DNA from: CAZOEL01 sp964578835
GTDB lineage: Bacteria > Desulfobacterota > Syntrophobacteria > Syntrophobacterales > Syntrophobacteraceae
Direction of reading: 5' to 3'
NCBI GenBank assembly: GCA_964578835.1
Contig: CAZOEL010000007.1
Span: forward strand, 52,013 to 116,012
DNA: 64,000 nt
Below are positions 8,208 to 17,506 of the stretch, one piece after another (positions within the stretch are counted from its first letter, which is position 1; each line of letters opens with the position of its first letter). The notes under the pieces are model-generated. The model did not search any database and had not been told where the DNA came from. It worked only from the letters and a program-made list of their open reading frames with translations. Both the position numbers and the translations under genes were made by a program.

Positions 8208-9563
8208 ATGCATCCCAAGGTATTTCGCGAGTACGATATTCGAGGCATAGTCGGCACGGAGATGGAGGATCAGGATATCGTCCAGGTGGGAAGAGCCTTT
8301 GGAACGTACATGATGCGACAGGGAAAGAGGCATGTGGCGATGGGGCGCGATTGTCGCCTGAGCTCGGATCGTTATCGGGATCTACTCCTCGAGGGATTGC
8401 TCTCCACAGGGCTCGACGTGGTTGACATAGGCATGTGTCCTACGCCGCTTCTCTATTTTGCCCTGAGGCATCTGGAGAGGGAAGGGGGGATAATGATCAC
8501 TGCAAGCCATAATCCTCCGGAATACAACGGCTTTAAGATCTGCAACGGCTACGACACGATCTCCGGCGCCGAAATCCAGAAGATTCGATTCATTATGGAA
8601 GAAGGCGATTTCGTTGCGGGTCGGGGCCGGTTGAGCGACTACGATATTTTGACCCCCTACGTCGACTTCGTTCTCGGGAACATCTCCATCGAGAGAAAGC
8701 TGCGGGTGGGGGTCGACGCCGGCAATTCTACGGGTGGGCCCGTTGCATTGCCCATCCTCGAGAAGCTGGGCTTCGAAGTTCACCCTCTTTACTGCAATGT
8801 GGACGGATCTTTTCCCAATCATGAGCCGGATCCGACCGTGTTGGAGAACCTGGAGGATTTGATAGCCCTGGTGAAGCGCGAGAAACTGGACCTTGGAGTT
8901 GCTTACGATGGAGACTGCGACCGTCTCGGCGTGGTGGACCACAGGGGGGAAGTGGTTTTCGGCGATAAGCTGATGGTGATTTTTGCGCGTGAAATCCTAT
9001 CCCGCCGACCAGGCTCGACATTTATCTCCGAGGTCAAGTGCTCGAAGACCCTCTATGACGACATAACGGAGCGAGGTGGCAACGCCATAATGTGGCGGAC
9101 CGGTCATTCGCTCATTAAAGCCAAGATGAAGGAGGTGGACGCCGTCCTGGCGGGCGAAATGAGCGGGCATGTATTTTTCAAGGACCGCTATTTCGGCTTT
9201 GACGACGGAATCTATTCATCGTGCAGGCTTTTAGAGATTCTGGCGTCAACCGGGAAGACGATTCCCGAGCTCCTGGAGGGCATTCCTCATACCTACACCA
9301 CTCCTGAGATCAGGGTCGAATGCGAGGATGAGATCAAGTTTGGCGTGGTGGAGAAAGCGACTCTTTATTTCAAGCAGAACGGTTATGATGTGATCGATGT
9401 GGATGGCGCCCGCATTGTGTTTCCCGATGGGTGGGGATTGGTTCGAGCATCGAACACTCAGCCTGTGCTCGTCCTTCGCTATGAGGCAGGCGCGCCTGAG
9501 CGTCTGGAGGAGATACGGGAATTGATCGAGGGAACCATAGAAAGGATCAAGAAGCAATTGTGA
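8208..9563 (+). CDS. Phosphomannomutase/phosphoglucomutase
   Basis: Alpha-D-phosphohexomutase of 451 residues that interconverts hexose 1- and 6-phosphates for cell-surface sugar synthesis. All four active-site loops are visible: the phosphoserine loop TASHNPPEYNG, the Mg2+ loop DGDCDR, the sugar-binding loop GEMSGH and the phosphate-binding loop RASNTQP. This set fits the bifunctional PMM/PGM (AlgC-type) group rather than GlmM. The start at 8208 follows AGGAGG. It stands alone after a 263-bp spacer in which I see no structure. Confidence 0.93.
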   Translation: MHPKVFREYDIRGIVGTEMEDQDIVQVGRAFGTYMMRQGKRHVAMGRDCRLSSDRYRDLLLEGLLSTGLDVVDIGMCPTPLLYFALRHLEREGGIMITASHNPPEYNGFKICNGYDTISGAEIQKIRFIMEEGDFVAGRGRLSDYDILTPYVDFVLGNISIERKLRVGVDAGNSTGGPVALPILEKLGFEVHPLYCNVDGSFPNHEPDPTVLENLEDLIALVKREKLDLGVAYDGDCDRLGVVDHRGEVVFGDKLMVIFAREILSRRPGSTFISEVKCSKTLYDDITERGGNAIMWRTGHSLIKAKMKEVDAVLAGEMSGHVFFKDRYFGFDDGIYSSCRLLEILASTGKTIPELLEGIPHTYTTPEIRVECEDEIKFGVVEKATLYFKQNGYDVIDVDGARIVFPDGWGLVRASNTQPVLVLRYEAGAPERLEEIRELIEGTIERIKKQL

Positions 9564-9647
9564 TTGCCGGGAGGCGACAGGTGCGGGAGCAGATGGGTGG
9601 GGACAAGGATTTTGGGAAGACAACGCACGGAGCTGTCGGCGAGAAGC

Positions 9648-10136
9648 TCATCGGGTTGGGATTATGCGCTGCAGGTTCAATATGAGCTCCACTTCGCCTA
9701 AAGGTTTCTGTAATCTTTTGGCTATTGCTCGCGCGTCGAGTCCTGTCCGGGACAGCTTGATGATCTCCTGATATTCCGGGTTCTGAGGTATTGAGAATTG
9801 CGTGTGGGGGAGATCGCCGGCTGCTTCTCGGATTTTTTCGAGCCTTTGGCAGACTTTTTCCGCTTCGCTGAGCTTCTGATCCAACTTCATGAGAAGCTTT
9901 TGAATGACGGCTTGCCTCTCCCTTAGATTGTCGTCGAAGGACTCTGCGATTTCTTTCGTCTCCTCGATGATCTTTTCCAGCGTTTCCACCAGTTCCGGAG
10001 CTGCGCTTGAGGGCGCTTTCTCTCTCGGGCGCCTGGAGGAGAAGTAGATCATCAAAAATACGATCAGACCTATGTCCAGAAGTATCTGGATGATATTGAT
10101 GATGTTTTGTTGTTCCAGGAATTGCAGGATATTCAT
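9648..10136 (-). CDS. Membrane-anchored coiled-coil protein of the flagellar island, DUF2802-like
   Basis: 162 residues: an N-terminal membrane helix (IINIIQILLDIGLIVFLMIYF), a coiled coil over about residues 45-110, and a C-terminal helix-turn-helix-like stretch (SRTGLDARAIAKRLQKPLGEVELIL). This layout is that of DUF2802-type proteins found at the ends of flagellar gene clusters; their role is unknown. The ATG at 10136 has GGAG nearby; the frame is open to 10289 but without support. It is the last gene of the minus-strand flagellar block. Confidence 0.6.
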   Translation of the reverse strand: MNILQFLEQQNIINIIQILLDIGLIVFLMIYFSSRRPREKAPSSAAPELVETLEKIIEETKEIAESFDDNLRERQAVIQKLLMKLDQKLSEAEKVCQRLEKIREAAGDLPHTQFSIPQNPEYQEIIKLSRTGLDARAIAKRLQKPLGEVELILNLQRIIPTR

Positions 10137-10302
10137 TTCTCCGATCCACCCTGTGGCGCTCAATCCCGGATATTCGATCCAGGATGCTGGATGAGAGGAT
10201 CCATAAGACTTACGGCTGGAAAAAACGATAATCGTTTGTCCGGTGAGCGCCGTTTGGAATTCAACATTCCGGCGCCTATGGCCCGGCATCCAGTCGAATC
10301 GA

Positions 10303-11082
10303 CTAGAGTCGGTCCAGATGTGTGACTCGTATGGATGTCACTCCGCTATGGGGAAAGCTGGTTTTGACGTGGGTTAAAAGCCCTTTCTCCATGATTTCCT
10401 GCCAATATCTCAGCGAGTTCTTCGCGGGCTGTTGACTCTGTAGATATTTGTAAATCATGTCTCTGAAGAGGACGCTATTCTTTTTGTACTCCTCGTGAGC
10501 ATTGAGGGATAGGAAGTCGAGCTCGAGCTCGAAGAGCACGAAATCTCGGCTGCTTTGCGAATTTGCGATAAGCAGGAGCTCGATTTGCTCCTGTTGATAT
10601 TCTAACGGCACGGCGCGTTTGAGCACCTTCTTTGGAGCTTCAGCCGGAATGGGCTTGGGCTTCTCGGTGAGGAGGAGCTTCGCGGCGATGGCGGAGGAAA
10701 TAATAACAGAGAGGCAAGCTACCGAGATCAGGATGATCTTTTTCGCTTTGATCCTCCGCTTTATCCCGCTCTTTTCTATCGTCTTCTCGTTTCCGTCCGG
10801 CTCGAACGAGGATGAAGGCCCGTCTTCCCATGTCTCTTCTTCCCGGGAATCGTCTGCGTGCTCGTTGAACTCGGGAAAATCATCATCGAGAGAAAACGAA
10901 GGCGCAGCTTCGCGCTCTTTACTCGAGCCAATATTGATTCGATCTATCGCGCCATTCGGGTCATCCGGAAATTCGGGGATATCGAATGCGTCCTCCGCCC
11001 CACCGCTAGAGAAGCGATTCTTCTCCTCTTCAATGGATAGAGGATCATCTTCCATATTTGTTTTTAGGATTGCCTGAGCCAT
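10303..11082 (-). CDS. Bitopic membrane protein, possibly FliL-like, in flagellar island
   Basis: 259 residues. An acidic, low-complexity cytoplasmic part (1-105) precedes a basic stop (GIKRRIKAKK), one membrane helix (IILISVACLSVIISSAIAAKLLL) and a periplasmic domain of about 125 residues. The periplasmic domain (RDFVLFELELDF ... LFRDMIYKYL) recalls the FliL beta-alpha layout, but the typical FliL ending (FTDFIIQ) is missing. A true FliL is encoded separately at 21231-21716. It lies between fliA and the DUF2802-like gene. Function is inferred from context only. Confidence 0.45.
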   Translation of the reverse strand: MAQAILKTNMEDDPLSIEEEKNRFSSGGAEDAFDIPEFPDDPNGAIDRINIGSSKEREAAPSFSLDDDFPEFNEHADDSREEETWEDGPSSSFEPDGNEKTIEKSGIKRRIKAKKIILISVACLSVIISSAIAAKLLLTEKPKPIPAEAPKKVLKRAVPLEYQQEQIELLLIANSQSSRDFVLFELELDFLSLNAHEEYKKNSVLFRDMIYKYLQSQQPAKNSLRYWQEIMEKGLLTHVKTSFPHSGVTSIRVTHLDRL

Positions 11083-11260
11083 TATGTTTTCTTCCCCTCT
11101 GTTTCTCTAACGGCGCATTCAGCAGTCTTCCAACATTCCGGCGCCTCGATCGGGACACGATGCCCAAGACAACGCCATGCATCGGCTGCTCAATTGGCCG
11201 CATGGCGGAACCGTGAAAGCAATCGGCAAGTTGCGAATGCCGAAGATCGAAGTGCGTCTG

Positions 11261-12076
11261 TCAGGCCATTTGGGCTCCAAAGCTTGCTGTATTGAGATGC
11301 TCGGGCAGATCGTCCTTTTTAAGCCTGCGTGCGAGGCGAGTGCGGAGCTTAAGAACCGCTTTGGTGTGAATCTGAGAAATGCGCGATTCCGTATAGCCGA
11401 GCACTGCCCCTATTTCCTTCATCGTTAGCTCTTCATAATAGTAGAGGGCCAGCACTAGCTGCTCCTTTTCGGGCAGAGCGCCAATGGCTGCCGTGAGATG
11501 CTTTGCAATTTCCTCCCGGTGGACATGACGGAGCGGTTCGTCCGAGTCGGTCGCCAATGCCCGATTTCCACGATTTTCCTGGAGCGTGTCATGGATGTCC
11601 TCGGGGAGAATGGAAATCCCTTTGATCTCGTCGAGAAGCTGAAAGTACTCATCCATGGACACTCCAAGCTCTTCAGCCATTTCTTCATCCGCCGGATCGC
11701 GTCCGAGCTTTTGAGTGAGAGCCAAACAAGCCTTTTCCATTTCGTTGCCTTTCTGTCTCAGTGATCGTGGAATCCAGTCCATTGAGCGTATTTCATCAAG
11801 CATGGCTCCACGAATGCGGATCTTGGCATACGTCTCGAACTGAATGCCCTGAGTGGGGTCGAATTTGTCAATAGCATCGATGAGGCCGATTATTCCCGCA
11901 TTGAAGAGGTCGTCCATTTGTACATTGCTCGGCAGCCGAGAAACCAGCCGGATGGCCAGGTATTTGACCAGAGCGCAATGCTGAAGGATGATCTGCTCCT
12001 TTTCCTGCGGGCTGATGCCTCTCTCCGCCCTTTGCATCAGGTAAGGATTTTTCGCAGCATGATTCATTTGAAGCAT
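11261..12076 (-). CDS. fliA: RNA polymerase sigma factor for flagellar operons, FliA (sigma-28)
   Basis: 271 residues. Region 2 (DLFNAGIIGLIDAIDKFDP ... FETYAKIRIRGAMLDEIRSMDWIPRS) contains the FliA-diagnostic MLDELRxxDWxPRS-type motif. Regions 3 and 4 follow, with a helix-turn-helix in LTMKEIGAVLGYTESRISQIH. It directs late flagellar, motor and chemotaxis genes, none of which is in the window. GGAG lies 9 bases before the ATG at 12076. It is cotranscribed with flhG (22-bp gap). Confidence 0.96.
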   Translation of the reverse strand: MLQMNHAAKNPYLMQRAERGISPQEKEQIILQHCALVKYLAIRLVSRLPSNVQMDDLFNAGIIGLIDAIDKFDPTQGIQFETYAKIRIRGAMLDEIRSMDWIPRSLRQKGNEMEKACLALTQKLGRDPADEEMAEELGVSMDEYFQLLDEIKGISILPEDIHDTLQENRGNRALATDSDEPLRHVHREEIAKHLTAAIGALPEKEQLVLALYYYEELTMKEIGAVLGYTESRISQIHTKAVLKLRTRLARRLKKDDLPEHLNTASFGAQMA

Positions 12077-12098
12077 CGTCTTATTCTCCGAATATCTC

Positions 12099-12986
12099 TT
12101 AGACCTGCAATAGTCGTTTCCAGAAAAACTGAACTGTGCCGTTGTTGAGATGGGGCGGACTTTTCCAGATCTTCTCGGCCAACGCCATAATGGCTTTGCT
12201 TGCTGGAGTTACAGGGAACGCCTCCATGAAGGGACGCTGCTGGATCACCGATCGGCGAACATTCGGGTCCTGAGGTATCGAACCGATATAGTCCAGCGAA
12301 ATCCCGTCGAGGAAATGATCGGCAACCTTGCTGATCTGCGCGAAAATGGCCTTGCCGGATCTTTCATCAGCAACTCCGTTGGTGATGATTCTAAAGGTCC
12401 GTGCGCCATGTCGTGAATAGAGCACTTTGATCAGCGCATAAGCATCGGTGAGCGAGGTGGGCTCGGGCGTGACAATGACGATTCTCTCCTGGGCCGCTAT
12501 GTTGAAGTAGAGCACGAGATCGGAAATTCCAGCTCCTGTATCCACCAAGAGTATGTCGAACTCGGATTCGAATTCGTCTAGCATCTCGAGAAACAGGAGC
12601 TTTTGTCCCTCATTCAAGCGCGTCAGCTCCTGTACGCCTGAGCTGGCGGGCATAATACGGATGCGACCGGGGCCATTCACCAGCACATCCTTGAGGGGGG
12701 TCTTTCCCGATAACACATGACTGATGTTCCATTTCGGGGTTAGTCCGAGCAGAACATCAACATTGGCCAGTCCCAGATCCGCGTCCATGATCAGGACTTT
12801 CTTCCCGAGTTTATCAAAGGCGTAAGCGAGGTTTACGACGATGTTGCTCTTGCCTACGCCCCCTTTTCCGCTGCTCACTGTCATTACTCGAACGGGCGGC
12901 TGAGGATTTGACATCAGCTCCAAGCCAAAGCCCTTGCGCTGATTCAGCCTTTCTCTTTTCTCTCTCAACCCGTCTGCTTGGTCCAT
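12099..12986 (-). CDS. flhG: Flagellar number regulator FlhG (MinD-like ATPase)
   Basis: 295-residue SIMIBI ATPase that, with FlhF, sets the number and position of flagella. Deviant Walker A SSGKGGVGKSN, switch I/II segments DADLGLANVD and DTGAGIS are intact. The N-terminus MDQADGLREK is the DQxxxLR activator helix through which FlhG stimulates the FlhF GTPase. An amphipathic C-terminal membrane-targeting helix is plausible (VQFFWKRLLQ). Located directly after flhF, the usual order. Confidence 0.95.
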   Translation of the reverse strand: MDQADGLREKRERLNQRKGFGLELMSNPQPPVRVMTVSSGKGGVGKSNIVVNLAYAFDKLGKKVLIMDADLGLANVDVLLGLTPKWNISHVLSGKTPLKDVLVNGPGRIRIMPASSGVQELTRLNEGQKLLFLEMLDEFESEFDILLVDTGAGISDLVLYFNIAAQERIVIVTPEPTSLTDAYALIKVLYSRHGARTFRIITNGVADERSGKAIFAQISKVADHFLDGISLDYIGSIPQDPNVRRSVIQQRPFMEAFPVTPASKAIMALAEKIWKSPPHLNNGTVQFFWKRLLQV

Positions 12987-13005
12987 ATTCCTGTCCTTTC
13001 CAGAT

Positions 13006-14070
13006 CTAACTGTTTCCCTGAGGAAAGAGAAATGTGAGTAGACGCTTCGGGGTGGCCAACTCTATGTCTTCTGGAACCCTCTGGCCCGTTCCGAGGTAGG
13101 ACAGAGCGTGGGGAAATCGGACGAGTTGGTTGATTATGCTGCCATGGCTCAACGTTTCGTCTACCTTTGTAAAAATCAAGCTGTGAATCTCCATGGAACG
13201 GAAATGATTGATTGTGTGCTTTAAGTCAGCGTCTTTTCCAGTCGCGCTCAAAACGAGAAGGTGCTGAATGTCCTCACAATCCGCGAAGGTTTCTTGCAAG
13301 TCCTTAATGTGGTCCTGTTTGAGGAAATTCTTCCCGATGGTGTCTATCAGGATCACATCGAGGTGGCGAAACTTGATCCGGGCATTCTGAAGCTCCTTGC
13401 GGCTCTGGGCGATAATGAGGGGAATCCCCAGTATCTTGGCGTAAGTCTGAAGCTGATCGACAGCTCCGATTCTGTACGTGTCGATGGATACAATGCCGAC
13501 CTCCATTTGTCGTTTGAGCTTGAGGTGAGCCGCCAATTTAGCCAAAGTCGTCGTCTTTCCGACGCCGGTGGGGCCGATGAAGCTGAACGCCTTCGCCGTT
13601 CCCTCGAAATGAGAACCGTTGGTGAAAGGTCTCGACACCTTGATTCTCTCTAACAGCTGCCTGCAAAACCCTTCAACGATCTGCCGCCTGCTCGCGGAGT
13701 CCTTATCCAGATGCAGGAGCGCCTTTTTGAGAAAGAGAAAGGTGTGCTTTTCATCCAATCCCCGAGCGAGCAGCCCGTGGTAAATTTCCGCAAGCGGCTC
13801 CTCCAGCTGAAGCTGAGCGAAATAATCCTTCGATGAAATGAGCAGAGAAAGAAGGCTCTTGATCTCCTGTATGTCGGTCTGTATAAGGCTGTCCGGAGGC
13901 GGCTGCGGAGCCCTCTCTCTCTCGATGGCCGCTGTTACTTCGACTACGGATTCGCTATCCGAAATGGGCACTTTCTTATTGCCCAGAATAATGGCGTCCT
14001 GTCCGAGATCCTTTTTCACCAGCTCGAGAGCTTGTGTGATCGTAGGCGCTCTGAAGGTCCTAACTTGCAT
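13006..14070 (-). CDS. flhF: Flagellar biosynthesis SRP-type GTPase FlhF
   Basis: 354 residues: a basic N-terminal B domain, N domain, and GTPase domain with P-loop GPTGVGKTTTLAKLAA, G2 DTYRIGAVDQL, G4 TKVDE and the closing GQRVPEDIE. It recruits early flagellar components to the site of assembly. One oddity: the G3 motif reads DTIGKN where SRP GTPases have DTAGR. Its first codons overlap the end of flhA by 11 bp, so translation is probably coupled. Confidence 0.95.
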   Translation of the reverse strand: MQVRTFRAPTITQALELVKKDLGQDAIILGNKKVPISDSESVVEVTAAIERERAPQPPPDSLIQTDIQEIKSLLSLLISSKDYFAQLQLEEPLAEIYHGLLARGLDEKHTFLFLKKALLHLDKDSASRRQIVEGFCRQLLERIKVSRPFTNGSHFEGTAKAFSFIGPTGVGKTTTLAKLAAHLKLKRQMEVGIVSIDTYRIGAVDQLQTYAKILGIPLIIAQSRKELQNARIKFRHLDVILIDTIGKNFLKQDHIKDLQETFADCEDIQHLLVLSATGKDADLKHTINHFRSMEIHSLIFTKVDETLSHGSIINQLVRFPHALSYLGTGQRVPEDIELATPKRLLTFLFPQGNS

Positions 14071-16168
14071 GGCTCATCCTGATCATGCCGGCGGCTTGGA
14101 TTTCAACCGTGCTGCTCAGTTCGTTATGACTGATCACTGCAAGCTCCGGTATGAAGCGCTCGAGGAGCTTTCTCAAATGACGCCTCAGCACCGGGGAGCA
14201 GAGGATGACCGGATGAAGCCCCATGGCGATGACCTTTCCCACTTCGTTATTCACCGCCTGCACCAACTGGTGAAGCATGCCCGGCTCGAGCACAAGAAAG
14301 CTGCTCTGATCGCTTTTCTGGATGCTTCTTGCAAGCTGTTCTTCAAGCCCTTGCTGAAGAGTGAGAACCAGAAGCTTTCCATCATCGCTCTCGTAAGACT
14401 TGGTGATCGTGCGCGCCAAGGCCTGTCGCACGTATTCCGTCAGAATCTCGGCATCCTTCGTCAACGGAGCATAATCCGCAAGAGTCTCGCAGATCGTCTG
14501 AAGGTCGCGGATTGAGACCTGTTCGTGGATAAGGTTCTGAAGCACCTTCTGGATTATCCCGATGGGAAGAAGATTGGGCGTCAGCTCCTCGATCAGTTTT
14601 GGCTGAACTTGCGCAAGGTGATCCAGCAACTGGAGCACCGTTTGTCTGTCAAGCAATTCATCGGCGAATTTTTTGAACAATTCGGTAAGGTGAGTAGCCA
14701 TGACAGTTGAAATGTCGATCACGGTGTAACCGGATCGCACCGCCTTTTCATGCCGGCTTTCCGGAATCCAAACGGCCGGGAGTCCGAACGCCGGATCTTT
14801 TGTCGTGACTCCTTCAACGGGATTTGTTATCTCACCGGAGCTCAACGCGAGCAGGTGTCCCAGCATCAGTTCGCCTCTGCCGATAGTGCTGCCCTTGAGC
14901 AGCAGTCTGTATTCGGCGGGCTTGAGCTGCAGATTGTCCCTCACGTGCAAAGCCGGAACGATGATCCCCTGATCCATCGCCAACTGCTGCCGAATGGCTT
15001 TGATTCTTGGGAGCAAGTCTCCCTTTTGCGATTCGTCGACGAGTGGAATAAGGCCGTAGCCGACTTCGAGCTCCAGAATGTCAAGAAGCGGAGGAAGCTT
15101 GGACGTATCGGAGTCTTTTTCCTGCTGCGCTGTCTCTGCTGGAGCCTTCTCTTCTTCAACTGTCTTGGAGCGTCTTTCGATCATTAGATAGGATGCGGCA
15201 ATGCCGGAGCCACCGACCAGGAGAAGGGGAAAAGCGGGGAATCCCGGAACCATGGCTAGAAAGCACAGCATTGAGCCCGCAATGCCGATCGGCTTTGGCT
15301 GGAGTCTGAGCACTCTGCTGAAGGTCTTGCCCATCCCGGAGTCGGAGGCCGCCTTGCTCACCAGTATGCCTGCTGAAGTCGATATGACCAGGGCGGGAAT
15401 CTGAGAGACCAAACCATCGCCGATGGTGAGCAGAGTATAGTTTTGCAGGGCGTCGACCACGCTCATATTATTCTGAAGGATGCCGATGGCCAGTCCCCCG
15501 AGTATGTTTATGAATGTGATCAGGATTCCTGCAACGGCATCCCCACGCACGAATTTGCTGGCGCCGTCCATGCTCCCATAGAATTCGGCTTCTTGAGCGA
15601 CGGCCTGTCGTCTTTTTCTTGCCTCCTGATCGTTTATCATGCCCGTGTTCAGATCTGCGTCGATGCTCATCTGCTTTCCAGGCATTGCGTCCAGGGTGAA
15701 TCTTGCGGCGACTTCGGATATGCGCTCGGTGCCTTTTGTGATGACCACAAAGTTCACGATGACCAGGATGATGAACATGACAAGACCGACAACGTAATTG
15801 CCGCCGACCACGAAGCTTCCGAAAGCGTGGATGATTTCACCCGCGGCGGCTGTTCCCTCATGGCCGTGGAGCAGGACGAGCCTGGTGCAGGCTACGTTGA
15901 GAGAAAGCCGAAAGAGAGTGGTGATAAGGAGCAGGGATGGGAAGATGGTGAAATCGACGGCCTTCACCGTATAAACGGCGGTGAGCAGGACTATGAGCGC
16001 AATGGAAAGGTTGCCGGCAAGGAAGACATCCACCAGGAAGCTGGGTAAAGGCAGCAGCATGATGGAGAGGAGCGCTATGACGAAGATCCCCATCATCGCG
16101 TCGCTGTCGCTGACGGTCTTGAGTCTTGCCCAAATAAGGTTGGAGCTGTCGGTAGCCGTTGCCATCAT
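14060..16168 (-). CDS. flhA: Flagellar type III export gate protein FlhA
   Basis: 702 residues. About eight membrane helices fill the first half; the FHIPEP family segment (EVAARFTLDAMPGKQMSIDA, then DLNTGMINDQEA) lies on the cytoplasmic loop. The C-terminal half (from about 350) is the cytosolic nonameric ring domain that docks chaperone-substrate complexes. It uses the proton motive force for export. Two ATGs in tandem (16168 and 16165) could both serve. It lies between flhB and flhF as in many diderms. Confidence 0.97.
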   Translation of the reverse strand: MMATATDSSNLIWARLKTVSDSDAMMGIFVIALLSIMLLPLPSFLVDVFLAGNLSIALIVLLTAVYTVKAVDFTIFPSLLLITTLFRLSLNVACTRLVLLHGHEGTAAAGEIIHAFGSFVVGGNYVVGLVMFIILVIVNFVVITKGTERISEVAARFTLDAMPGKQMSIDADLNTGMINDQEARKRRQAVAQEAEFYGSMDGASKFVRGDAVAGILITFINILGGLAIGILQNNMSVVDALQNYTLLTIGDGLVSQIPALVISTSAGILVSKAASDSGMGKTFSRVLRLQPKPIGIAGSMLCFLAMVPGFPAFPLLLVGGSGIAASYLMIERRSKTVEEEKAPAETAQQEKDSDTSKLPPLLDILELEVGYGLIPLVDESQKGDLLPRIKAIRQQLAMDQGIIVPALHVRDNLQLKPAEYRLLLKGSTIGRGELMLGHLLALSSGEITNPVEGVTTKDPAFGLPAVWIPESRHEKAVRSGYTVIDISTVMATHLTELFKKFADELLDRQTVLQLLDHLAQVQPKLIEELTPNLLPIGIIQKVLQNLIHEQVSIRDLQTICETLADYAPLTKDAEILTEYVRQALARTITKSYESDDGKLLVLTLQQGLEEQLARSIQKSDQSSFLVLEPGMLHQLVQAVNNEVGKVIAMGLHPVILCSPVLRRHLRKLLERFIPELAVISHNELSSTVEIQAAGMIRMSHAS

Positions 16169-16252
16169 CGCTCTTTCATGCTCGCATTCATACTTTAAGA
16201 GATCACACGTTTCGGGGGCGTATATTCTTAAGGGGACGCTGGAAAACTCTTT

Positions 16253-17314
16253 TTAGCCCCTCCCTCTTTTCTGCTGGTAGATGTATGCCAGGACCTTCGC
16301 CACAGCCTTGTAGAGATCGACCGGTATAGTGTCATCGACCTTTACCTGTTGATACAAAGCACGTGCCAACGGTGGATTCTGGGTTACGGGAACTCCATGT
16401 TTTCGCGCAATTTTAATGATGGTCTTAGCCAGGAAATCCACCCCTTTGGCAACGACCTTTGGAGCTTGCATCTCGGAATTATAAAGAATTGCAACAGCAT
16501 AGTGAGTCGGGTTGGTCACGACCACCGTAGCCTTGGGCACATTCGCCAACATTCGCTTTCGCGCCAACGCGCGCTGGGTTGAACGGATTCTGGATTTGAT
16601 GACGGGACTCCCTTCAGACTGCTTGTGCTCCTCTTTGACTTCCTGCTTGGTCATCTTCAGCTCTTTCATGTAATGCCAGCGTTGGTAGTAGGAATCGAGA
16701 ATGCTCAAGGCCAGCATTATCGCACAGACCCGTACGACGATCTTAAAGCCCATGTGGGCGCAAGTGGCCGCAATCTCGGAAATCTCTTTTCCCATGGCGT
16801 CGATGAGAAGCTGGTATTCGGAGCTCATAACGCCATATATGGCGTAGCCGATGATGCAAATCTTGATGATGGACTTGATCAGCTCCACCAGGGAGCGGGT
16901 CGAAAACAAGCGCTTGAACCCCTGTAGCGGGTTGAGCTTCCCCAGGCTGGGCTTGATTGCCTGCCAGGAGACGAGGAGGCCTTTGGTTTGAAAGACATTC
17001 ACCGCCACTCCGATGAGGAGCGCCGTAAAAAGGACGGGCGATATCATGGCGAACAATCGCATCGCCAGGCGCAGGGAGAGCTCGGGACCCAGGGCCGATT
17101 CGAAAGTCGATCGGAACCCCTCGCCCCAAAGTTCTTGCAGCAGTTCTTTGAAATTTCCAAGAATGATTGGCCCGCTTAGAAGAGCCGCGAATGAGGTTGC
17201 GAACAAAACCGCAACGGAATTCAACTCGGCGCTTTTCGGCACTTGCCCGCGCTTTCGGGCGTCGCCAAGCTTTTTTCCGGTTGGTTTCTCGGTTTTTTCC
17301 TGAGCGTCCGCCAT
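16253..17314 (-). CDS. flhB: Flagellar export switch protein FlhB
   Basis: 353 residues with four membrane helices and a cytoplasmic autocleavage domain. The self-cleavage motif NPTH is present (VVTNPTHYAVAI, near residue 266), so the protein should switch export from rod/hook to filament substrates on FliK's signal. The N-terminus DAQEKTEKPTGKKLGDARK is family-typical. It is separated from fliR by 192 bp in which I see no promoter consensus. Confidence 0.97.
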   Translation of the reverse strand: MADAQEKTEKPTGKKLGDARKRGQVPKSAELNSVAVLFATSFAALLSGPIILGNFKELLQELWGEGFRSTFESALGPELSLRLAMRLFAMISPVLFTALLIGVAVNVFQTKGLLVSWQAIKPSLGKLNPLQGFKRLFSTRSLVELIKSIIKICIIGYAIYGVMSSEYQLLIDAMGKEISEIAATCAHMGFKIVVRVCAIMLALSILDSYYQRWHYMKELKMTKQEVKEEHKQSEGSPVIKSRIRSTQRALARKRMLANVPKATVVVTNPTHYAVAILYNSEMQAPKVVAKGVDFLAKTIIKIARKHGVPVTQNPPLARALYQQVKVDDTIPVDLYKAVAKVLAYIYQQKRGRG

Positions 17315-17506
17315 GAAAACATCCCATCAGGTTGTCAAAAAAAATGCCTCAGTCAATCTTTTGTCCCAATTCCAGGGCCTGAAGCTTGCGTCTGGGGTCC
17401 TGGCGCTATGGGGCCTCAACCGGTTGATGCCCGCAAATTGACCGAGCCTCCGGAACAAAATGCAAAACCCGGGCAATTCTAAGGAGAGAGGCGGAACTGG
17501 CTGCAG

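Noticed and set aside
10263..11143. Shared string AACATTCCGGCGCCT near 10263 and again near 11129
   Set aside because: Only about 15 bases, no inverted ends or other copies; probably chance or a decayed repeat.
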